This document shows, in pieces, positions 57,228 through 64,000 of a stretch of 64,000 nt of DNA. The notes beneath the pieces were generated by a model that saw only the letters and a program-made list of their open reading frames with translations, was not told the origin of the DNA and ran no database searches. The stretch lies in the NCBI RefSeq assembly GCF_020169415.1, contig NZ_JAIULG010000001.1, forward strand, positions 124,001 to 188,000, read 5' to 3'. Origin of the DNA: Tsukamurella sp. M9C (GTDB lineage: Bacteria > Actinomycetota > Actinomycetes > Mycobacteriales > Mycobacteriaceae). How positions within the stretch are numbered: the stretch's first letter is position 1; the number at the start of each line of letters is the position of its first letter. The position numbers were made by a program, and so were the translations under genes.

Positions 57228-57680
57228 ATGCACAAGCACGCGGAGACCACGGACACGTCGCGCACCATCCGGATCTGGGGGTGGGTCGGCGCGGCCGTCG
57301 CCCTCGCGACGTCGCTGGTGCACCTGCCGATGCTCGGCGACAACAGCTGGGTGGTCTCGCTCATCGTCGCCGCGATGCTGATCGGCTGCGCGCACTGCTC
57401 CGTCTGCCTGTTCCGCAACCCGACGGTGAGCGCCTGGCTCCGGACCGCGGCGATGGGCGCCATCATGATCGCGCTGCACCCGGTGCTCATGTCGGCGATG
57501 GACTCCGGCATGGCCGGCATGGACCACTCGATGCCCGGCATGGACATGGGCTCGATGGGCCACTCGATGAGCGCGATGCAGCCCTGGATGACCCTGATGA
57601 TCGTCTTCGCCGCGGCGGAGATCGTGGTGGCTGCGGCCGCCCTCGGCTGGATGGCGCTGCGCGGCCGCGCCGCGCGGTAA
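57228..57680 (+). CDS. Met/His-rich membrane protein, probably copper-related
   Basis: A 150-residue protein with four hydrophobic helices. Helix 2 carries GCAHCSVC (CxxCxxC). The loop between helices 3 and 4 is extremely Met-rich: 10 Met and 2 His in 31 residues (DSGMAGMDHSMPGMDMGSMG within it). Both features bind Cu(I) in known copper proteins. ATG 57228 is chosen because AGGTAGGA lies about 11 nt upstream; ATG 57216 is an alternative. It heads a short run with a secreted protein and a CopD/CtaG protein. Confidence 0.72.
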   Translation: MHKHAETTDTSRTIRIWGWVGAAVALATSLVHLPMLGDNSWVVSLIVAAMLIGCAHCSVCLFRNPTVSAWLRTAAMGAIMIALHPVLMSAMDSGMAGMDHSMPGMDMGSMGHSMSAMQPWMTLMIVFAAAEIVVAAAALGWMALRGRAAR

Positions 57681-57712
57681 CGCCGGGCCGACGAGAACGG
57701 ATAGAGGATTCG

Positions 57713-58435
57713 ATGAACGCGAACACTGACCTCAAGCGAGCGGGCCTGCGTCGTGCCGCCACCCTCACCGCCGCGACCGCGTTGGTCGCCGGCCTGACCG
57801 GTGGTGTCGCCGTCGCCGACCCCGACACCACCACCAAGCCCACCGCCCCGGCGGCGGAGCTGCTGCTCAACTCCAGCGATTTCCCGAGCGGCTACATCGT
57901 CGTGCCGTCGCCGCAGCAGCGGCTGGCCAACGAGCTCGGCGCCGACCCCCTGACCCTCGCGAGCTCCGCGAAGGTCACCCCGCCGGAGTGCAAGAACATC
58001 CTCGCCGCCGCCAAGGGCGGCCAGGGCGACGGCGACACCGTCGCCGGCGTGCACGACCAGGACCGCAAGAGCCTGAGCGAGACGCTGGTCGCCAAGGACG
58101 TCGACGTCGACACCGTCAAGGTCGGCCTGCTGAAGCTGTGCTCCGACGTGACCATCGAGACCAACGATCCGCGGGGCGGCACCATCAAGGTGCGCGCCAT
58201 CACCAAGGAGGTCTCCTCGGACAAGCAGAAGGCCACCTTCGAGATCGCGCTCGACGGCACTCGCACCAAGGGCGCCGACTCCTTCCCGATCCACCAGAAG
58301 GTCCTCGTCGGCGTGGCCTCGCTGCGCGGCTACACCGTCGCGGTGCAGGGCACCAAGCTCGGCGGCGACCCGGACCGCGGCGAGTTCAACGGCTTCCTCG
58401 ACAAGTCCGTGAAGAAGATCAAGGACGCGAAGTAA
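57713..58435 (+). CDS. Secreted protein of unknown function
   Basis: A 240-residue exported protein. The signal peptide spans 1-36 (RRAATLTAATALVAGLTGGVAVADP, likely cleaved after AVA). The mature part starts with a Thr/Pro linker and LLLNSSDFPSGYIVVPSPQQRL. It contains two cysteines (PPECKNIL, KLCSDVTIE) and ends in a Lys-rich helix. It resembles mycobacterial secreted proteins of the DUF5642 kind in the L-x-x-SDFPxGY opening, though this match is by memory. TAGAGGA lies 7 nt before the ATG. The next gene starts 2 nt after its stop, so it belongs to the CopD/CtaG operon. Confidence 0.72.
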   Translation: MNANTDLKRAGLRRAATLTAATALVAGLTGGVAVADPDTTTKPTAPAAELLLNSSDFPSGYIVVPSPQQRLANELGADPLTLASSAKVTPPECKNILAAAKGGQGDGDTVAGVHDQDRKSLSETLVAKDVDVDTVKVGLLKLCSDVTIETNDPRGGTIKVRAITKEVSSDKQKATFEIALDGTRTKGADSFPIHQKVLVGVASLRGYTVAVQGTKLGGDPDRGEFNGFLDKSVKKIKDAK

Positions 58436-58436
58436 C

Positions 58437-60278
58437 TTGACCACGGTGGCGCAGGAGTCCGACGCCGCTGCGATGACCGAAGGATCCCCGGGCGCACCGC
58501 GCACGGGTGGCATCGCGGCGCTCGCCGTCGGCTCCCTCGCCGCCGTCGCGGTCGTGATCTGGCTGGTCAGCAGCGAGGGTGAGCTGCGCTACCTCGTCAA
58601 CGGCAACGCCTACCCGGGCGCGCTCACCGCGTACGGGGCCGCTGTCGGCCGCGTGATCGGCACCGTCGCCGCCGCCCTGACCTTCGGCGCGGTGGCCTAC
58701 GCCGTCTTCCGGACCAAGGCCCTCGACACCGGTGAGCTCGGTCTGCGCGGGTACCTCACGCAGCTGCAGGCCCGACGGTACGCCGTCGTCTGGGCCGTCG
58801 TCTCGCTCCCGATGGTCTTCCTGGCGGCCGCGGAGAGCGCCGCCCAGAACCTCGTCGACACCTACCGTGTGGGCGGCCTCGGCATCCTGATCTCCGCGTC
58901 GGACACCGCTAAGGGGTGGATCGTCTCCCTGGTCTGCGCCGTGATCGTGTACGTCGCGCTGCGCACGGCGATGACGTGGATGGCGCACCTGTGGATGCTG
59001 CTGCCCGCCGTCGTCGGCCTGCTCGCCACGATCGTCACCGCGAACGAGGCGCAGAACTGGAACCACGACTACACCACCGCGGCGCTCACGACCCTCGGCG
59101 TGGTCGCGGCGCTGTGGCTCGGCGGGCTGTGGTCCGCGGTGCGTCTGCCGGCCCGGCCGGAGCGGCGCTGGATCGGCCCGCTGTTCGCCGGGGTCGCGCT
59201 GCTCAACGGGCTCGTGATCGCCTTGATCATGGCGCCGGGCTCCGACCTGTGGGTGACCTGGTACGGCCTGCTGCTCCTGGCCACCGGCGCGCTGCTGCTC
59301 GCAGCGGGTGCCGCGCACTGGCTGCGGGCCCTGCCCGTCGCCGCGGCGCTGCTGACGGCCGCCTTCGGCACCGCGATCGCCGCGTCCGAGCTGACGCCCC
59401 CGCCCTTCCTGCGCAGCCGGCCGACGGTGGGGGAGAACTTCCTCGGCTACAACCTGCCGGACCCGCCCAGCGCGATGGCCTTCCTCGGGAACTGGCGCCC
59501 CGACCTGAACCTCGCGCCCTTCGCGATCGCCCTCGCCGTCGGCTACCTCCTGCTGGTCCGGCGCACCACGAACTGGCCCTGGTACCGGACCGTGTTCTTC
59601 ATCCTGGGCTGCGTCTTCCTGCTCACGCTGACCAGCTCCGGACTGCGCACCTACTCCAACGCGATGTTCAGCGTGCACATGGTGGTGCACATGCTGATGA
59701 CGTCGATCGTGCCGGTCTTCCTGCTGCTCGGCGCGCCGATCACGCTGATGCGCGACACCCTGACCGGGGCGCCCGCGCGCTGGCTCTCGACGGTCCTCGA
59801 GTCGCGTTCCTTCGCCGTGCTGATGCGCCCCGTCGTGCAGCTCGGGCTGTTCGCCGCGGTGCTCTACGGCCTCTACTTCACGCCGCTCTTCGACAGCATC
59901 GGCCGCTACCACTGGGGCCACCTGGCGATCTACGCCGCGCTGCTGTTCACCGGGTTCCTGTTCTACTGGCGCGTCTTCCAGATCGACCCGGTGCCGGGCG
60001 AGCTGCCCTTCATCGGGCGCATCGGCATGCTGCTGGCGATGATGCCGATCACCATGGTCTTCGCGCTCATCATCATGACGATGGACGGGCTCGTCGGCTC
60101 GCGCCTGTACCTCTACCTCGACTTCGAGTGGATGACGGACTTGCACCGCGATCAGTTCGTCGGCGGCGTCGTCGCCTGGGCCACCGACGAGGCCGCGATC
60201 GCCCTGGTCACCCTGGGCCTGGTGCTGCACTGGGCGTGGCGCAACCGTGACGAGGACTCCGAGCCCGAGCTGCTCTGA
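58437..60278 (+). CDS. CopD-CtaG fusion: copper import/cytochrome c oxidase assembly protein
   Basis: A 613-residue membrane protein with about 15 helices. The N-terminal half is a CopD-like domain and the C-terminal half a CtaG/Caa3 domain with the metal-region signatures NAMFSVHMVVHMLMTSIVPVFLLLGAPITLM and FYWRVFQIDPVPGELPFIGRIGMLLAMMPITMVFALIIM. His residues at HMVVH and DLHRDQ fit copper handling. CtaG supplies copper to cytochrome oxidase; CopD imports it. The TTG start at 58437 follows the upstream stop by 1 nt; GTG 58446 or ATG 58473 are possible. It faces the CopA gene. Confidence 0.85.
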   Translation: MTTVAQESDAAAMTEGSPGAPRTGGIAALAVGSLAAVAVVIWLVSSEGELRYLVNGNAYPGALTAYGAAVGRVIGTVAAALTFGAVAYAVFRTKALDTGELGLRGYLTQLQARRYAVVWAVVSLPMVFLAAAESAAQNLVDTYRVGGLGILISASDTAKGWIVSLVCAVIVYVALRTAMTWMAHLWMLLPAVVGLLATIVTANEAQNWNHDYTTAALTTLGVVAALWLGGLWSAVRLPARPERRWIGPLFAGVALLNGLVIALIMAPGSDLWVTWYGLLLLATGALLLAAGAAHWLRALPVAAALLTAAFGTAIAASELTPPPFLRSRPTVGENFLGYNLPDPPSAMAFLGNWRPDLNLAPFAIALAVGYLLLVRRTTNWPWYRTVFFILGCVFLLTLTSSGLRTYSNAMFSVHMVVHMLMTSIVPVFLLLGAPITLMRDTLTGAPARWLSTVLESRSFAVLMRPVVQLGLFAAVLYGLYFTPLFDSIGRYHWGHLAIYAALLFTGFLFYWRVFQIDPVPGELPFIGRIGMLLAMMPITMVFALIIMTMDGLVGSRLYLYLDFEWMTDLHRDQFVGGVVAWATDEAAIALVTLGLVLHWAWRNRDEDSEPELL

Positions 60279-60350
60279 GCTGTACCGCACGCCAGCCGTC
60301 CTGACGGTGCTGGGCGGCCACGTATCGAAGTGGTTGTGCGCGGCGACTGC

Positions 60351-60538
60351 TATGCCGATTGTGCATACGCTTGTTTCTGCAGGGCCACGGTGTTTCGTGG
60401 CGACCGAGTCATGCAGTATCGGCATACCCGGCTGACCTGTGGCCCGACGGGATCGCGGAGGCTATGCGGATTCCGCATGACGTGCGCCGATGAATACGGT
60501 TGTGACCTGTAGAGATAGGGCTATGCAGGTCCGGCATG
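60351..60538. repeat. Array of four palindromes TATGC...GCATR
   Basis: Four 17-nt elements share the consensus TATGCNG(A/G)TNCNGCATR: 60351-60367, 60410-60426 (reverse orientation reads the same way), 60463-60479 and 60522-60538. Spacing is 59, 53 and 59 nt. Units 3 and 4 also share GACCTGT about 20-30 nt before the palindrome, so longer degenerate tandem units are present. The array fills the 293-nt gap between the ends of two convergent genes (60279-60571), in which no gene was found. Confidence 0.7.
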
Positions 60539-60571
60539 ACGGCGAACATGCCTGTACCTCGGGCCGCACGG

Positions 60572-62809
60572 CTATTTCGTACCGAACTTCCGCAGGCGCA
60601 GGCTGTTCCACACGACGAAGAAGGAGCTGAAGGCCATCGCGGCGGCGCCGATGAGCGGATTCAGCAGGCCGGCCACGGCGACGGGGATCGCGGCGACGTT
60701 GTAGCCGAACGCCCAGACCAGGTTCGTCTTGATGGTCTTCAGCGTCGCGCGGGCGAGGCCCAGCGCGTCGGGGACCGCGGACAGCTCCTCCCGCATGAGC
60801 ACGACGTCGGCGGCGCTCTGGGCCACGTCGGTGCCGGTGCCCATCGCGAGGCCGAGGTCGGCCGCGGCCAGGGCGGGGCCGTCGTTCACTCCGTCGCCCA
60901 CCATCGCGACCCGCCGCCCGGAGGCCTGCAGCTCGCGGACCGCCGCGACCTTGCCGTCCGGCAGCACGTCGGCGCGCACGTCGTCGATGCCCACGAGCGC
61001 GGCGACCTTCGCCGCGGCGGCGGCGTTGTCCCCGGTCAGGAGCACGGTCCGGATCCCGGCCTCGTGCAGCCGCGCGACGGCGTCCGCCGCGTCGGCCTTG
61101 ATGGTGTCGGCCACCTCGAGGACGGCGGCGACGGCACCGTCGACCTCGATGACGGCGACGGTCCGCCCGGCCTCGGCGGCGGCCTCGACGGCCCCCGACA
61201 GCACGCCCGGCTCGACGAACCGCGGCGATCCAACCCGCACGACGGCACCGTCGACCACCCCGGTGGCGCCGAGGCCCGGGACCGCCCGGAAGTCCTCGAC
61301 GGCGGGCAGGTCGGAGCCGGCCCGCGCGACGACGGCCCGCGCGACGGCGTGCTCGGACGCCGACTCGACGGCCCCCGCGAGCCGCAGCACGCCGGATTCC
61401 GTGAACCCGGGCGCGACGCTCACCTCGGCCACCGAGAGCACGCCGGTGGTCACGGTGCCGGTCTTGTCGAAGACGACGGTGTCGATGGTCTCGGTGGCCT
61501 CCAGCGCCTGGTGCCCGCGCACGTACACGCCGAGCTGTGCACCCCGGCCCGAGGCCACCATGAACGCGACGGGCGTCGCCAGGCCGAGCGCGCAGGGGCA
61601 GGCGATCACGAGCACGGCGATCGCCGACTTCACCGCGCTGTCGACCCCGTCGGCCAGAAGCCAGCCCACGAAGGTCAGCGCCGCGATGGCGAAGACGCAG
61701 GGCACGAAGACGGCGGAGACGCGGTCGGCGAGGCGCTGCATCCGCGCCTTCGTCGCCTGCGCGTCCTCGACGAGGCGGAGCATCGCGGCGAAGGTGGTGT
61801 CCGCGCCGACGGCGGTCGCGCGCACCGTCAGGCGGCCGTCCTGGCAGACGGTGCCGCCGACGACCTTGTCGCCCGGGCCGGCCGGCACGGGGCGGGACTC
61901 GCCGGTCATGGCCGAGTTGTCGACGAACGCCGACCCGGATTCGACGATGCCGTCCGTCGCGATCGTCTCGCCCGGCCGCACCACGAAGAGCTGCTCCTCG
62001 CGCAGTTCCCCGACGGGGATCCGCAGCTCGGAACCGTCGCGGACCAGCACCGACACCTCGCGGGCGCCGCGGGTCGCGAGCTCCCGCAGCGCCGACGCCG
62101 CCTTGGCGCGGGCGGAGGCCTCGAAGTACCGCCCCGCCAGCACGAAGACGGTGACGCCCATCGCGACCTCGAGGTAGATCGGATCGGACTGGATGATCGC
62201 GTTCCAGAAGCCGTGCGGATCCGGGCGCTCGCGGCCGGGCGTGAGCACGGTGACCACCGACCACGCGGTGGCGGAGATGATGCCGACCGAGACCAGCATG
62301 TCCATCGTGGCCGCGCCGTGCCGCGCGCCCAGGAAGGCCCGCTTGTGCAGCGGCCACGCGCCCCAGGTCACGACGGGCAGGCTCAGCGCGAGCAGCACCC
62401 ACTGCCAGCCGGTGAAGCGCGTCGACGGGATGGTCGCGAGCACGATCGACAGGTCCGCGGCCGGCACGAACAGCACCAGCGAGACGATCAGCCGGCGCAG
62501 CACGTCGCGCCGCTCGCGCTCCTCGGCGAGGATCGCGCGGCGCGGGTTCGGGGACTTCGGCGCAGCGGTGTACCCCGCGGCCTCGACGGTGCCGGTCAGC
62601 TGCTCGACGGTGACCGTCGGCGCGTGCTCGACGGTGGCCGTCCGCGTGGCCAGGTTGACCACCGCGCGCACCCCGTCGAGCTTGTTGAGCTTGCGCTCGA
62701 CTCGCCCGACGCACGCGGCGCACGTCATGCCGCCGACGTCGAGGAAGGTGCGCTGCGCCTGCTCCGGCTGCGCGGCGGCCGGAGCGGGGGCCTGGTCGAG
62801 ATCCGTCAC
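60572..62809 (-). CDS. copA: Copper-translocating P1B-type ATPase
   Basis: A 745-residue ATPase. The N-terminal HMA domain has GGMTCAACVGRV (Cys30, Cys33). The membrane metal site is CPC in AVLVIACPCALGLATPVAFM. Phosphorylation motif DKTGTVTTG, the TGES loop (SAMTGESRPVP) and GDGVNDGPALAAADLG are intact. The usual SEHP of the nucleotide domain reads SEHA. It expels Cu(I). GTG 62809 has GGAGG only a few nt upstream; GTG 62824 is an alternative. It is convergent with the CopD/CtaG gene, forming one copper locus. Confidence 0.92.
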   Translation of the reverse strand: MTDLDQAPAPAAAQPEQAQRTFLDVGGMTCAACVGRVERKLNKLDGVRAVVNLATRTATVEHAPTVTVEQLTGTVEAAGYTAAPKSPNPRRAILAEERERRDVLRRLIVSLVLFVPAADLSIVLATIPSTRFTGWQWVLLALSLPVVTWGAWPLHKRAFLGARHGAATMDMLVSVGIISATAWSVVTVLTPGRERPDPHGFWNAIIQSDPIYLEVAMGVTVFVLAGRYFEASARAKAASALRELATRGAREVSVLVRDGSELRIPVGELREEQLFVVRPGETIATDGIVESGSAFVDNSAMTGESRPVPAGPGDKVVGGTVCQDGRLTVRATAVGADTTFAAMLRLVEDAQATKARMQRLADRVSAVFVPCVFAIAALTFVGWLLADGVDSAVKSAIAVLVIACPCALGLATPVAFMVASGRGAQLGVYVRGHQALEATETIDTVVFDKTGTVTTGVLSVAEVSVAPGFTESGVLRLAGAVESASEHAVARAVVARAGSDLPAVEDFRAVPGLGATGVVDGAVVRVGSPRFVEPGVLSGAVEAAAEAGRTVAVIEVDGAVAAVLEVADTIKADAADAVARLHEAGIRTVLLTGDNAAAAAKVAALVGIDDVRADVLPDGKVAAVRELQASGRRVAMVGDGVNDGPALAAADLGLAMGTGTDVAQSAADVVLMREELSAVPDALGLARATLKTIKTNLVWAFGYNVAAIPVAVAGLLNPLIGAAAMAFSSFFVVWNSLRLRKFGTK

Positions 62810-62854
62810 CCCTCCAGTATCCACCCCGGGCCACCGGGGCCGAAAACGCGAAAG

Positions 62855-62907
62855 GCCTTGATACCGGCTCCCGGAATGGGGGGAGGAGGGGGAGCCGGTA
62901 TCAAGGC
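62855..62907 (-). terminator. Strong hairpin between the esterase and CopA genes
   Basis: An 18-nt perfect stem (62855-62872 with 62890-62907) closes a 17-nt G-rich loop. On the minus strand the stem is followed by CTTTCGCGTTTT, an imperfect T-run, so it can terminate the esterase transcript before the ATPase start 46 nt further on. It might also act as an attenuator in the copA leader. The rest of 62908-63046 holds no gene. Confidence 0.6.
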
Positions 62908-63046
62908 TCAATCACGCAGCCACCGACGTGGGGGGAGACGTCATATGGCGGCCGCAGAACCCACGATACGGGGTATACGCGTACAGGTGCCACCTTTCGT
63001 GACATGCGTGTTCTCATGCAGCTGCAACTGCCAACAGTTGTTGTCG

Positions 63047-64000
63047 CTAACTGCGGACGAGAACCTCCGTCAACACGTCGAGCGCGGCGTCCACGTCGAC
63101 CCGGGCATCGGCGCTCACGCCCACCATGTTGAGGAAGCCGTGCAGCGCGCCGGGAGCGAGCTGCGTCGTGGCGTCGACGCCCGCGTCCCGCAGCCGCTGC
63201 GCGTAGGCCGCGCCCTCGTCGCGCAGCGGGTCGAACCCGGCCACCACGACGTGCGTGCGCCCGATGCCGGCGAGGCCGTCGGCGTGCCGCAGGTCGAATT
63301 TCGGGTCGGTGTCCTGGCCCGGCTCCGGCGTGTACAGCTGGCGGAAGTACTCGATGTCGGCCTTGGTGAGGAAGTAGCCGTCGGCGAAGGTGTCGCGGCT
63401 GCGGTTCGCCGGGTCGGCGCCGGTCACGGGGTAGAAGAGCAGCGAGAACGCGGGCTGCGCGCCGCCGGCCAGCGCCAGCTCGCGCGCCGCGACGCCGGCG
63501 AGGTTGCCGCCCGCGCTGTCGCCCGAGACGGCCACCCGCGCGGGGTCGGCGCCCAGCTGGTCGGCGTGCTCGATCGCCCAGGCGGTGGCGGCGACGGCGT
63601 CGTCGGCGGCCGCGGGGAAGATCGTCTCCGGCGCGAGCCGGTAGTCGACGGACAGCACCCGCACCCGGGCCCGGTCTGCGATGTACCGGCAGGGCGCGTC
63701 GTGGCTGTCGAGGTCGCCCAGTACGAAGCCGCCGCCGTGGAAGAAGACGACGAGCGGCGAGCCGGCCTCGAGCCCGGCCGGCGTGTACAGACGTGCCGGG
63801 AGGGGGCCGGCGGCACCGTCGACCATGAGTCCGCGCGTGCCGACCGACGGGGCCGCGCCCGCGCCGACGGCCGCGCTCAGCATCCGCGTCGACGCGCGCG
63901 AGTGCGCGACGTCGCGGTCGCCGGCGAGCCCGTTCACGCCCTGCGCCTTGAGCATGAGCAGCGTGATCTGGGCGTCGAGGTCCAGCTCGTTGCCCTCGAC
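63047..64000 (-). CDS. HSL-family alpha/beta hydrolase (5' end outside window)
   Basis: At least 317 residues; the frame is open to the right edge, where VEGNELDLDAQITLLMLKAQ is a normal internal sequence for this family. The HSL motif FFHGGGFVLGDLDSHD gives the oxyanion hole. The nucleophile is in VAVSGDSAGGNLAGVA, Asp in GFDPLRDEGAAYA and His in GALHGFLNMVG. VDYRLAPETIFPAAADD is a further family mark. It hydrolyses short- to medium-chain esters. It resembles mycobacterial LipI/LipH-type esterases. No operon link to the copper genes is apparent. Confidence 0.88.
   Translation of the reverse strand, partial: VEGNELDLDAQITLLMLKAQGVNGLAGDRDVAHSRASTRMLSAAVGAGAAPSVGTRGLMVDGAAGPLPARLYTPAGLEAGSPLVVFFHGGGFVLGDLDSHDAPCRYIADRARVRVLSVDYRLAPETIFPAAADDAVAATAWAIEHADQLGADPARVAVSGDSAGGNLAGVAARELALAGGAQPAFSLLFYPVTGADPANRSRDTFADGYFLTKADIEYFRQLYTPEPGQDTDPKFDLRHADGLAGIGRTHVVVAGFDPLRDEGAAYAQRLRDAGVDATTQLAPGALHGFLNMVGVSADARVDVDAALDVLTEVLVRS

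Noticed and set aside
58419-60425. Very long minus-strand frame opposite the CopD/CtaG gene
   Set aside because: Composition is Arg/Gly/Asp/Glu/His-rich without hydrophobic core; the plus strand encodes a clear membrane protein.
60279-60571. CRISPR-like array
   Set aside because: The repeats are palindromic, only 17 nt, degenerate, and there are no cas genes; spacing units are themselves partly repeated.
62960-62980. Possible CsoR-type copper operator (ATACGGGGTATAC) upstream of copA
   Set aside because: Only one half resembles the usual GC-core inverted repeat and no CsoR gene is in the window; too weak to list as a site.
1-64000. Search by eye for tRNA, rRNA, insertion sequences and attachment sites
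   Set aside because: No tRNA cloverleaf with CCA-type end, rRNA segment, transposase, integrase or flanking direct repeats was recognised.

Overview
The window reads as about 64 kb of chromosome from a high-GC actinobacterium. Pointers to the mycolic-acid group (Mycobacteriales; Tsukamurella or Gordonia type, inferred from gene content only) are GTG/TTG starts, many 4-nt gene overlaps, -10 hexamers lying 6-9 nt before start codons, a 13E12-type DUF222/HNH gene, and fatty-acid/Baeyer-Villiger clusters under TetR control. No rRNA, tRNA, CRISPR array, IS element or prophage was recognised.

Region 1 (1-24 kb) is a surface-polysaccharide locus. After the end of a nitronate-monooxygenase-like gene, a GGDEF protein and a GNAT acetyltransferase come a polymerase/ligase (Wzy-like), a chain-length protein (Wzz-like), a flippase (Wzx-like), at least five glycosyltransferases (one a GT2-GT4 fusion), a WecG/TagA-type transferase, a secreted GH5 glycosidase, and an undecaprenyl-phosphate sugar phosphotransferase that would start the repeat unit. 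Between 14.7 and 21.5 kb sits a sugar-modification block: nucleotidyltransferase, NDP-sugar epimerase, RmlC-like epimerase, two C-methyltransferase-type proteins, a class III PLP enzyme and a PIG-L deacetylase. Together they suggest an unusual C-methylated, possibly aminated deoxysugar. A tandem pair of small membrane proteins closes the region.

Region 2 (24.2-28.8 kb) holds a tight three-gene operon (GATase-like/DUF6421 protein, SDR, threonine-aldolase-type PLP enzyme) of unknown function, then a DUF218 protein.

Region 3 (28.8-42.9 kb) encodes what looks like a complete route from agmatine to succinate: agmatine deiminase, N-carbamoylputrescine amidase, a copper amine oxidase in the putrescine-oxidation step, aminobutyraldehyde dehydrogenase, GABA transaminase and succinate-semialdehyde dehydrogenase. 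An APC permease, a universal stress protein, a PucR-type and a TetR-type regulator and a TSUP permease accompany them.

Region 4 (42.9-54.3 kb) carries two TetR-associated operons of lipid or ketone metabolism (SDR/acyl-AMP ligase/MBL/DLH/MBL/TetR, and SDR/patatin/BVMO with a divergent TetR), an orphan sigma-region-4 protein, a 47-residue protein and a LIP-family lipase. Several have clear palindromic operators.

Region 5 (54.3-64 kb) holds a frameshifted DUF222-HNH gene, a threonine-rich lipoprotein, and a copper-related set (Met-rich CxxCxxC membrane protein, secreted protein, CopD/CtaG fusion, CopA ATPase) with an iterated palindrome array between the convergent ctaG-like and copA-like genes. 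The window ends inside an HSL-type esterase.
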